The translations under genes were made by a program, and so were the position numbers. The notes under the pieces are model-generated. The model saw nothing but the letters and a program-made list of their open reading frames with translations, did no database searches and was not told the DNA's origin. Positions 43,383 to 51,134 of a stretch of 64,000 bases of DNA are shown piece after piece. The stretch is from Comamonas sp. Its GTDB lineage: Bacteria > Pseudomonadota > Gammaproteobacteria > Burkholderiales > Burkholderiaceae_C. The stretch covers positions 353,401 to 417,400 of the forward strand of contig JAITLR010000017.1 in NCBI GenBank assembly GCA_031277805.1, in the 5' to 3' direction. Each line of letters starts with the position of its first letter. Positions within the stretch are counted from its first letter, which is position 1.

Positions 43383-43727
43383 TCAGGCGAGTTTCAGCAG
43401 CGCTTCGATGCGGCGGGCGCAGTCGATATCGGCGTCGGAGATGCCGCCCACATCATGGGTATTGAGGCTGACCTGGCAGCGGTTGTAACCGACCTCCAGG
43501 TCGGGGTGGTGATCCTGCTGGTGGGCGATCAGGGCCAGGGCATTCACAAAAGCCATGGTTTCGTAGAAATTTCCAAAACGGTAGGTCTTGCGGATGGCGG
43601 GGCTGGCATCGGTGCCAACCAGCTCCCAGCCGCCCAGTGCGGCCAACTGTTCGCGAGTCTGTTCAGGACTCAAGGCACTGCGCTTTTGCTGGGACCAGTC
43701 TTTTTGTTGCAGGGTCATATTGCTCAT
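43383..43727 (-). CDS. phhB: 4a-hydroxytetrahydrobiopterin dehydratase
   Basis: A 114-residue pterin-4a-carbinolamine dehydratase that recycles pterin after phenylalanine hydroxylase. The signature AHQQDHHPDLEVGYNRCQVS and SLNTHDVGGISDADIDCA are complete. The phenylalanine hydroxylase gene is not in the window. It lies between rsgA and a Ste24-like protease gene on the same strand with 5- and 19-bp gaps, probably one transcript. ATG 43727 or 43718. Confidence 0.92.
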   Translation of the reverse strand: MSNMTLQQKDWSQQKRSALSPEQTREQLAALGGWELVGTDASPAIRKTYRFGNFYETMAFVNALALIAHQQDHHPDLEVGYNRCQVSLNTHDVGGISDADIDCARRIEALLKLA

Positions 43728-43746
43728 ATTGGAAACTCTTGTGGAG

Positions 43747-45048
43747 TTACAGGCTGCCAGCTGGAGCTGGCATGCGCGCCAATCTGTCCACGGCAGGAGG
43801 GTGTGAATAGTAAAAGCTCACATACCAAGGGTCTGGCGTGAGGGTTGAGGCATTGTCCTCGTAAAGCTTGAGCAGTGCAGAGGCGAGCTGTGCACCATCG
43901 GCCTGCTGCATGGCATAGGCGTCGGCCTCGAACTCATCGCGTCGCGACTGGGCCGACATCAGCGGTGTGATGAAGAAGCTGAACACCGGCACGGCCAGCA
44001 TGAACAGCAGCAGTGCCAGAGCATTGTTCTCGGCGGGCACGCCCAAGTACTTGCTCTGCATGATGTTGACGCCCAGGCCCGAGTAGAACCAGGGTTGCTG
44101 GCTGAGCCAGCCCAGCAGTCCAAAGCCCAGCAGGGACACACCAAACATCAGCACCATGCGCTTGGTGATGTGCTTGTGCTTGAAGTGGCCCAGCTCGTGG
44201 GCCAGCACGGCTTCCACCTCGTCAGGGCTCAGTTGCTTGAGCAGGGTGTCGAAAAACACCACGCGCTTGGAATTGCCAAAACCTGTGAAATAGGCATTGG
44301 CATGGGCCGAGCGACGGCTGCCATCCATGACGAACAGGCCTTTGGCGGCAAAGCCGCAGCGTTCCATCAGGCGGGTCACGCGGGCCTTGAGGTCTTCGTC
44401 GGCCAGTGGTTCGAATTTGTTGAACAGCGGCGCGATGAAACTGGGGAAGATCCACATCAGCAGCAGGTTGAAAGCCGTCCAGGCTATCCAGGCCCAGAGC
44501 CACCACAGCGGGCCTGTGGTGCCCATGAGCCAGAGGATCAAGGCTGCCAGTGGCAGACCGATGATGGCCCCCACCAGCGTGGATTTGAGCAGGTCGCCCA
44601 GCCAAAGGCCCGGTGTCATCTGATTGAAGCCAAAGCGCTGCTCCAGCCTGAAGGTCTGGTACAGCGAAAGTGGTAGCTCGATCAGCGACGAGATCACGGC
44701 AAAGCTGGCCAACAATGCCAATTGCTGCCATAGGCCTGGATTGATGAATTCAAACAGCAGGAGGTTGAGCCAGTTCAGCCCGCCCAGCAGCGTCCAGCAC
44801 AGCAGCACGGCAGCGGACAGTGTGATGTCGATCAGCGAGACCTTGGCCTTGGCCAGTGTGTAGTCGGCGGCCTTCTGGTGTGCGGCCAGGCTGATGCGGT
44901 GGGCAAAGGCTGCCGGCACGGCGGCACGGTGCTGTGCCACATATCGCACCTGGCGCGAAATCAGCCAGACACGCAGCAGCCATTGCAAGAGCACAGCTGC
45001 TGCAAACAGCAGCGAAAGTGCCAATGAAAAATCTAGGTTGGAAGCCAT
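43747..45048 (-). CDS. Ste24/HtpX-like M48 membrane metallopeptidase
   Basis: A 433-residue membrane protease of the Ste24 (CAAX protease 1) type. It has several hydrophobic helices at the N-terminus and mid-part, the zinc motif HELGHFKHKH near residue 284 and DEFEADAYAM near 365 with the third ligand. GSRRSAHANAYFTGFGNSKR is the family segment before the motif. Bacterial substrates are unknown, probably membrane-protein quality control. Divergent from orn. Confidence 0.9.
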   Translation of the reverse strand: MASNLDFSLALSLLFAAAVLLQWLLRVWLISRQVRYVAQHRAAVPAAFAHRISLAAHQKAADYTLAKAKVSLIDITLSAAVLLCWTLLGGLNWLNLLLFEFINPGLWQQLALLASFAVISSLIELPLSLYQTFRLEQRFGFNQMTPGLWLGDLLKSTLVGAIIGLPLAALILWLMGTTGPLWWLWAWIAWTAFNLLLMWIFPSFIAPLFNKFEPLADEDLKARVTRLMERCGFAAKGLFVMDGSRRSAHANAYFTGFGNSKRVVFFDTLLKQLSPDEVEAVLAHELGHFKHKHITKRMVLMFGVSLLGFGLLGWLSQQPWFYSGLGVNIMQSKYLGVPAENNALALLLFMLAVPVFSFFITPLMSAQSRRDEFEADAYAMQQADGAQLASALLKLYEDNASTLTPDPWYVSFYYSHPPAVDRLARMPAPAGSL

Positions 45049-45078
45049 GTATTGGCAGTGTAGGCGACAATTTGCGCT

Positions 45079-45687
45079 ATGTCTGAAGCTTCCTGTACGA
45101 ATTCCGTCAGTGCCGTGTCACTGCCCGCCGACGCCCCTGTTTTGCCCAAATCCGACCTGAATATGGTGTGGCTCGACTGCGAGATGACGGGCCTGAACCC
45201 CGATCACGACCGCATCATCGAGATCGCGGTGGTTGTCAGCAGCGCAGACCTGCAAACCCGCATCGAGGGGCCGGTGTTTGCCATTCATCAGTCGGACGAG
45301 CTTCTGGGGGGCATGGACGCCTGGAACAAGGGCACGCATGGCAAAAGCGGTCTGATCGACAGGGTCAAGTCATCCACGGTGACCGAGGCCGAGGCCGAGG
45401 CTGCGCTGATTGCCTTTCTGGGCAAATACGTGCCCAAGGGAAAGACACCGCTATGCGGCAACAGCATTGGTCAGGACAGGCGCTTCATGGAGCGTTACAT
45501 GCCCAAGCTCAACAATTTCTTTCACTATCGCAATATCGACGTCAGCACCTTGAAGGAGCTGGCCAAGCGCTGGAAGCCCGTGGCCTATACCTCCTTTAAA
45601 AAAGCCCAGCGCCACACGGCACTGGCAGATGTGCATGAGTCCATCGACGAGCTGCAGCACTATCGCAAGGAATTGCTGAGCGTCTAG
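45079..45687 (+). CDS. orn: Oligoribonuclease
   Basis: A 202-residue DEDDh 3'-5' exoribonuclease that degrades short RNAs and pGpG, so it ends c-di-GMP breakdown. [20 protein letters not shown] holds Asp/Glu of Exo[12 protein letters not shown] the ExoII Asp, and [11 protein letters not shown] the His and last Asp. About 20 residues precede the usual start; ATG 45079 or an internal ATG near residue 29 is possible. Confidence 0.94.
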   Translation: MSEASCTNSVSAVSLPADAPVLPKSDLNMVWLDCEMTGLNPDHDRIIEIAVVVSSADLQTRIEGPVFAIHQSDELLGGMDAWNKGTHGKSGLIDRVKSSTVTEAEAEAALIAFLGKYVPKGKTPLCGNSIGQDRRFMERYMPKLNNFFHYRNIDVSTLKELAKRWKPVAYTSFKKAQRHTALADVHESIDELQHYRKELLSV

Positions 45688-45964
45688 GCCAACGGTACAG
45701 TGGTATGGCCCTGCCACTTGCGGGAAAACCCGGTACATGAGACAATGCGCTGCTTACCCGATATATGGGTAATTTGCGCATCTCCATCACACACCGGGTT
45801 CTTACTTGCGTGCAGCGGCCTGCATACAGCCGACACGCCAAGCCATAACGCCCATCTGCCCCTTTTGCGAACGGGCAGTCAAAGTCTGACGGTGGATGTT
45901 GAAACCAACCGTCAAAAGAAGTGGGCAGCACGCTGACTGCGCCGCTTTTTTTCGTGAGTTTTTC

Positions 45965-48070
45965 ATGACTGAAAAATCCCTGGAGCAGGGCCAAGTGGCC
46001 GCTGCCGATATGTCTTTGTCTTCTCCTGAACTTGATTCCCGTCTCGACGCCATGCTGGCTGCCGTAGATGCAGAGGAATCTGGCGCCGAGCAAGCTGCTG
46101 AAGAAGAGCAAGCTGAACCCAATGGTTTTGTTGAGCTGGGCCTGGCTCCCGAGCTGGTGCAAGCTGTTGCCGACCTGGGCTACACCAAGCCCACAGGCGT
46201 GCAAGAGCAAGCCATTCCCCTGGCCATGAACAGCGGTGGCGAGCACCCCTTTGTCGACCTGATGGTGTCCAGCCAGACCGGCTCCGGCAAGACTGCTGCC
46301 TTCCTGTTGCCCGTGCTGCACACGCTGATCAAGCAACGTGCCGAAGCCGATGTGGCCGCCAAGGCCGAGTTCGACCGTCTGTGCGCTGAAGCCGCCGCCA
46401 ACGGCCAGCCCGCCCCCAAGCGCGCCAAGCGCAAGGACCCCACCAACGCCCGCAACTTCAAGGCTGCCGTGCCCGGCGCCCTGGTGCTGTGCCCCACACG
46501 CGAGCTGGCTCAGCAAGTGGCGCATGACGCCATCGAGCTGGTCAAGCACTGCCGCGGCATTCGCATTGCCAACATCGTTGGTGGCATGCCCTACCAACTG
46601 CAGATCGCCAAGCTGCAGAACGCTGATCTGGTCGTTGCTACGCCCGGCCGTCTGCTGGACCTGCAGCGCTCCATGCAGATCAAGCTGGACCAGGTTCAGT
46701 TCCTGGTGGTGGACGAAGCCGACCGCATGCTGGACCTGGGCTTTGCCGACGACCTGGCCGAAGTCAACCAGATGACGGCTCAGCGCAAGCAGACCATGAT
46801 GTTCAGTGCCACGTTTGCTCCCCGCATTCAGCAGCTGGCCATGCGTGTGATGCACGACAACGGCGCGAACGTGCAAAAGATCACGATCACGACCGCACAG
46901 CAAAAGCACGAGAACATCAAGCAAGTGCTGTTCTGGGCCGACAACGCCCAGCACAAGCGCAAGCTGCTGGACCACTGGCTGCGCGACAGCAGCATCAACC
47001 AGGCCATTGTGTTTGCCTCTACTCAAGTGGAGTGCGACGGTCTGGCCAACGATCTGCAGCAAGAAGGCTTCTCCGCCGTGGCGCTGCACGGTGCTCTGAG
47101 CCAAGGCCTGCGCAACCGCCGTCTGATGGCGCTGCGCAATGGCCAGGTGCAAATCCTGGTGGCTACCGACGTGGCTGCCCGCGGCATCGACGTGCCCACG
47201 ATTACCCACGTCTTCAACTACGGCCTGCCCATGAAGGCCGAAGACTACACCCACCGTATCGGCCGTACCGGCCGCGCCGGTCGCGAAGGCACGGCTGTGA
47301 CCTTTGCCGAATTCCGTGATCGTCGTCGCGTGTTCGATATCGAAGGCTATACACGTCAGCAATTCAAGGCTGAAGTGCTGCCAGGTCTGGAGCCCGTCCA
47401 GCGCTTCCCCGCAGCGGGCGAGCGTGATGGCCGCCGTGGCGGCAATGGCGGTGGCCGTGGTGGCTTCGGCGCGCGCCGTGATGGTGACGGCTATGGCCGC
47501 AAGTCCGGCTTCGGCAGCTTTGGCGGTGGCCGTGGCAACGACCGTGGTGGTTTCGGTGGCGATCGTGGCGGTGACCGCTTCGGCGGCGGCGATCGCGGCG
47601 GCTTCGGTGCCCCTCGCGGCGACCGTTTTGCAGACCGTGGTGATCGCGGTGGTGATCGCGGCTTCGGCGGTGGTCGTCCAGGCTTTGGTGGTGAGCGTCA
47701 GGAACGCAGCTTCGAGCCACGTGGCGAGCGCAGCTTCGGCGGCGGCGAGCGTGGCAATGATCGCGGCGCCAGCCGTGGCGGTTTTGGTGGCGGCGAGTCG
47801 CGTGGCGGCTTCGGCGGCCAGCGTCGCAGCGATGGTCCCCGTGAAGGTGGTGATTTCGCTCGCAAGAGCTTTGGTGGTGGCCGTGACGGCGCTGCCCACG
47901 GTGGTCGCGAAGGCGGCTTCCGCGGCGGTGAATCGCGCGGCTTTGGTGGCGGCGACCGTCGCCCCGCTTTCGGCCAAAGCGCCGGCAAGCCTTACCAGCC
48001 TCATGGCGAGCGTGGTGGTGATCGCGGCTTCGAACGCAAGCCCCGTGCTCCCCGTCGTGACGAGCGTTAA
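45965..48070 (+). CDS. DEAD-box RNA helicase with long RGG-rich tail
   Basis: A 701-residue helicase. The acidic N-terminus (residues 1-50) precedes a Q-motif core: SSQTGSGKTAAF, VDEADRMLDLGF, MFSATFA and HRIGRTGRAGREGTA. An insert of about 40 residues rich in Lys/Ala lies after the GKT motif. From about residue 490 the tail is almost only Gly, Arg, Asp and Phe in repeats such as GGDRGGFG, an RNA-binding, phase-separation-prone region. Likely cold-adaptation or ribosome assembly role. GTTTTTC precedes ATG 45965 with no clear SD. Confidence 0.92.
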   Translation: MTEKSLEQGQVAAADMSLSSPELDSRLDAMLAAVDAEESGAEQAAEEEQAEPNGFVELGLAPELVQAVADLGYTKPTGVQEQAIPLAMNSGGEHPFVDLMVSSQTGSGKTAAFLLPVLHTLIKQRAEADVAAKAEFDRLCAEAAANGQPAPKRAKRKDPTNARNFKAAVPGALVLCPTRELAQQVAHDAIELVKHCRGIRIANIVGGMPYQLQIAKLQNADLVVATPGRLLDLQRSMQIKLDQVQFLVVDEADRMLDLGFADDLAEVNQMTAQRKQTMMFSATFAPRIQQLAMRVMHDNGANVQKITITTAQQKHENIKQVLFWADNAQHKRKLLDHWLRDSSINQAIVFASTQVECDGLANDLQQEGFSAVALHGALSQGLRNRRLMALRNGQVQILVATDVAARGIDVPTITHVFNYGLPMKAEDYTHRIGRTGRAGREGTAVTFAEFRDRRRVFDIEGYTRQQFKAEVLPGLEPVQRFPAAGERDGRRGGNGGGRGGFGARRDGDGYGRKSGFGSFGGGRGNDRGGFGGDRGGDRFGGGDRGGFGAPRGDRFADRGDRGGDRGFGGGRPGFGGERQERSFEPRGERSFGGGERGNDRGASRGGFGGGESRGGFGGQRRSDGPREGGDFARKSFGGGRDGAAHGGREGGFRGGESRGFGGGDRRPAFGQSAGKPYQPHGERGGDRGFERKPRAPRRDER

Positions 48071-48094
48071 TCGCTAAGGGTTCGAGCCTGAAAT

Positions 48095-48125
48095 AAAAAA
48101 GCCAGCTTTTACGCTGGCTTTTTTT
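48095..48125 (+). terminator. Terminator after the DEAD-box gene
   Basis: AAAAAGCCAGC pairs with GCTGGCTTTTT around a 6-nt loop, 25 bp past the stop. Confidence 0.92.
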
Positions 48126-48194
48126 GTATCTATGGCTTTGAAAAAGTGAGCTGCTTGCGTTTGATGAGTATTGGATTCAGAAAGGATTCATACT

Positions 48195-48237
48195 GAAATC
48201 CTTGTCTGGAAAGCGCTGGCAGCTACTGATATTTCAT
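48195..48237. repeat. Palindromic intergenic repeat (AGCGCT family), degenerate copy
   Basis: GAAATCCTTGTCTGGAAAGCGCTGGCAGCTACTGATATTTC keeps one arm (AAGCGCTGGCAGCTA) and the outer GAAAT/ATTTC pairing. It overlaps the last codon of the MFS gene, between convergent genes. Confidence 0.55.
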
Positions 48238-49454
48238 TGGTCGGAAGCATGGCGGCCAATCTCAGGCCAGTGGTGATGCAGATAAATCCAGGAAACCAGG
48301 CCGATCAGCATCATGAGGATGGAGCCCGTCGCCAGCAGCACGGCAGAGTGCATGACCAGTGGCGCGATCACGCCCGCGACAAAGCCGTTGGCCACCGAGC
48401 CGACCACGGCCTGCAAGGAAGAGGCCAGACCGCGCCGCTCGGGGTGGATGTCCAGTACCAGCAGCGTCACCACGGGCACCATCAGCGCCCAGCCATAGGC
48501 AAACAGGCTGATGGGAATCAGTGCCCAGCTCACATGGGCAGGCCAGATCATGTTGGCCACCAGATTGACGATGGAGGTCAGGCACATGATGAGAAAGCCA
48601 TGGCGGATCTGACGTTTGGGTGGGATGCGCCCTGCCAGGCGCCCACTGGTCCAGCTGCCAGCCATGATGCCGCCGATCGAGGCGATGAAGAACCAGAAGA
48701 ACTGCGTGGGCTCCAGGTGCAGGATGTCGCCCAGGAAGGCTGGCGCCGAAAGCAGGTACAGGAACATACCGTTGAACGGGACGCCGCTGGCCAGTGCCAG
48801 CAGCAGAAAGCGCGGGTCGGTCAGCAGCACGCCATAGCCCTGCATCAGCGGCTTGAAGCGAAAGGGTTGGCGTTTTTCGGCGGGTAGCGACTCGGGCAGG
48901 AACTTGATGTTGATGGCCCAGAGCAGCACGCCCACCGCGCTCAGAAACCAGAAGATGGCCTGCCAGCCCAGATGTACGAGCAGCCAGCCGCCGATGATGG
49001 GCGCCAGTGCCGGTGCAATACCGAAGAAGATGGTGATCTGAGCCATCAGGCCCTGGGCCTGGGCGGGCGGAAAGATGTCGCGCACGATGGCGCGTGAGAC
49101 CACAATGCCCGCACCTGTGGACAGACCTTGCAGCGTGCGAAATACCACCAACTGGGTGATATCGCGGGAGAGGGCGCAGCCTGCGGAGGCCAGAGTGAAG
49201 GCCACCAGCCCCCACAGGATCACCGGGCGACGGCCGAAGCTGTCAGCCAACGCGCCATGAAACAGGTTCATGAAGGCAAAGCCCAGCAGATAGGCAGACA
49301 GTGTCTGCTGCATCTCTATGGGCGTGGCACCCAATGCCTGGGCGATGCCGGAGAAGGCCGGGATGTAGGTATCTACGGAGAACGGCCCGAGCATGCCGAG
49401 GATGGCCAGGAGAATGGCCAGTGTCCAGCGTGGACCGCGCCAGAAATGTTGCAT
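48234..49454 (-). CDS. Bcr/CflA-type multidrug efflux MFS transporter
   Basis: A 406-residue twelve-helix drug:proton antiporter. PFSVDTYIPAFSGIAQALGA, then the MFS loop GALADSFGRRPVILWGL and the RGLQ-like FRTLQGLSTGAGIVVSRAIVR match Bcr/CflA. Substrate unknown. ATG 49454 is at the usual start. It is convergent with the helicase and 84 bp from the bcsG stop, in the same direction as the bcs operon. Confidence 0.88.
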   Translation of the reverse strand: MQHFWRGPRWTLAILLAILGMLGPFSVDTYIPAFSGIAQALGATPIEMQQTLSAYLLGFAFMNLFHGALADSFGRRPVILWGLVAFTLASAGCALSRDITQLVVFRTLQGLSTGAGIVVSRAIVRDIFPPAQAQGLMAQITIFFGIAPALAPIIGGWLLVHLGWQAIFWFLSAVGVLLWAINIKFLPESLPAEKRQPFRFKPLMQGYGVLLTDPRFLLLALASGVPFNGMFLYLLSAPAFLGDILHLEPTQFFWFFIASIGGIMAGSWTSGRLAGRIPPKRQIRHGFLIMCLTSIVNLVANMIWPAHVSWALIPISLFAYGWALMVPVVTLLVLDIHPERRGLASSLQAVVGSVANGFVAGVIAPLVMHSAVLLATGSILMMLIGLVSWIYLHHHWPEIGRHASDQ

Positions 49455-49538
49455 AGGAGATCAGTTGGAAGCCTGCAGCCACTGCGCCGCAGGCTTCCGA
49501 GCATGCCACAAGTCCAACAGAACTTTGCTCAGCGCTGC

Positions 49539-51134
49539 TCAGTTGGTGTAGGGGATCCAGGCGTCGGAGCCGGACTTGAGCAGATATTGTCCGTTGTCGT
49601 CATGCATGACGACGACATCGGCGTTTTCCGCAACAAAGCGCGTACCCTGCAACTGGGCCACCCGGTCGGCCAGCGGTGTGGCACCGGGGCGATAGGGGTT
49701 GTCCTGCATGAGGTTGTTGACCAGCGTGAAGAGGTCGAAGTAGCTCGTGGGCTTGCTCACGATCACGGGGCCGGATTGGCTGGGAACGGCTGCATTGGAC
49801 GTACCCGCTGTACCAGTCGCACCGGCCGCGTGCGGCAAGCCGATAAGCTTGATGGCGGTAGGCACCAGGGTTACGCGTGGGCCGGGGATCTCGCGCATGC
49901 CCGAGATCTGCATCTTGTCGCCGCGCAGAGAGGCGCCGTGCTCGGGCACCAGCATCAGCAGCACGGGGCGGCCGCTGGACTCCAGAAGGCTGACAAAGCG
50001 GTCGAAGTCCGAGAGTAGTTGTGTGAGGCGCGGCTTATAGGTCTGCAGGCTGTTGCGCGAGGCAATGCCGGGTACGCGGTTGCCGTCGTGCAACGTGATG
50101 GTGTTGTAGTACAGGGCCACGGGCTCGTTGCCGCGGCTTTGTCGCTCCTTCCACCACTGTGACAGCAAGGCCAGGTCACTGTAGACAGGCGAGCCGTCGA
50201 AGCTCTGCATGGCTTCGGGCACACCCTGATTCTTCTCCATCTTGCCTGCGAAGCCGCCACGCTCCTGCAGCGATTGGGCAAAGCCGTCGAAGACGCCGTT
50301 ATGGTTGAGCAGGGCGCTGGTGTGGTAGCCAACCTGTTCCAGGCTGGGAAAGACGTTGCAGGCCGCGTCCGTGCCTTCGTAGAGGGCTTTGTGCGGCATC
50401 TGACCGCAACTGCCGTGCAGCACGCGCAGCTGGGCAGGGCCGCTATAGCTGGCCGCGCTGTTGAACTGGGTGAAGACTGCGTCGAAGCGCTGCAGCAGCG
50501 GTGTGTCGCGCATGCCCTCGAACTCCATGTCGTCCCAGGCCAGGGAGCATACGTGTAGCAGCACGATGTCGAAGGGGGGCGTGTTGCCCGAAGCGAAGTT
50601 CAGCCGGCGCAGGTGCTCACTGGCGTAGAAGTTGGCAAGTATGGCGTCGGGCGTGACTGCAGGCGCAGCTGCACCGGGCTGGGCGCTGTCCTGGGTCTGG
50701 GCCAGCACGGGCTTGGCAGGACCTTGCTGCAAGCGAGTGACCAGAGGCACGCTCAGAATGGCCAGCAGTGCAAACGTGGCAAAGCGGATGCGGCGAGCCA
50801 GCGCGCTGTACAGCGCCAGCAATACGACGAAGCCCAGCAGGGCTTGCCAGGACACGACGCGCTGCACCAGCTCGAGCATGTAGCTAGCGCTGAAGTCAGC
50901 CAGTGCCGAAACCTGGGACAGTACGCGCGAGATGGGTGGGAAGTGGGTGTCGTAATACAGCAGGGCGACGGCTGCGATGCTACCTGCAGCTAGGCGCAGG
51001 TTCTTCCACAGCCGTGACTGCAGTGGCCAGAACACCACGATGGCCAGCAGCAGGTTCAGTGGCCAGTGCAGGCTCAGGTAACCGGCATAGTGCAGGCCGA
51101 CCTTTGCGAGGAAATAAAAACTCCAGTAGCTCAT
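49539..51134 (-). CDS. bcsG: Cellulose phosphoethanolamine transferase BcsG
   Basis: A 531-residue inner-membrane enzyme that adds phosphoethanolamine to cellulose. Four to five N-terminal hydrophobic segments (about 1-135) anchor a periplasmic alkaline-phosphatase-like domain; VLHVCSLAWDDMEFEG near 192, HGSCGQMPH with the likely Ser nucleophile near 241 and VPEHGA near 396 form the metal site region. Last gene of the operon; its ATG overlaps the bcsA stop (ATGA). Its presence predicts modified rather than plain cellulose. Confidence 0.92.
   Translation of the reverse strand: MSYWSFYFLAKVGLHYAGYLSLHWPLNLLLAIVVFWPLQSRLWKNLRLAAGSIAAVALLYYDTHFPPISRVLSQVSALADFSASYMLELVQRVVSWQALLGFVVLLALYSALARRIRFATFALLAILSVPLVTRLQQGPAKPVLAQTQDSAQPGAAAPAVTPDAILANFYASEHLRRLNFASGNTPPFDIVLLHVCSLAWDDMEFEGMRDTPLLQRFDAVFTQFNSAASYSGPAQLRVLHGSCGQMPHKALYEGTDAACNVFPSLEQVGYHTSALLNHNGVFDGFAQSLQERGGFAGKMEKNQGVPEAMQSFDGSPVYSDLALLSQWWKERQSRGNEPVALYYNTITLHDGNRVPGIASRNSLQTYKPRLTQLLSDFDRFVSLLESSGRPVLLMLVPEHGASLRGDKMQISGMREIPGPRVTLVPTAIKLIGLPHAAGATGTAGTSNAAVPSQSGPVIVSKPTSYFDLFTLVNNLMQDNPYRPGATPLADRVAQLQGTRFVAENADVVVMHDDNGQYLLKSGSDAWIPYTN

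Noticed and set aside
45596..48004. 802-codon minus-strand open frame
   Set aside because: Antisense of the DEAD-box gene and its repeat tail; Ala/Thr-rich shadow without domains.
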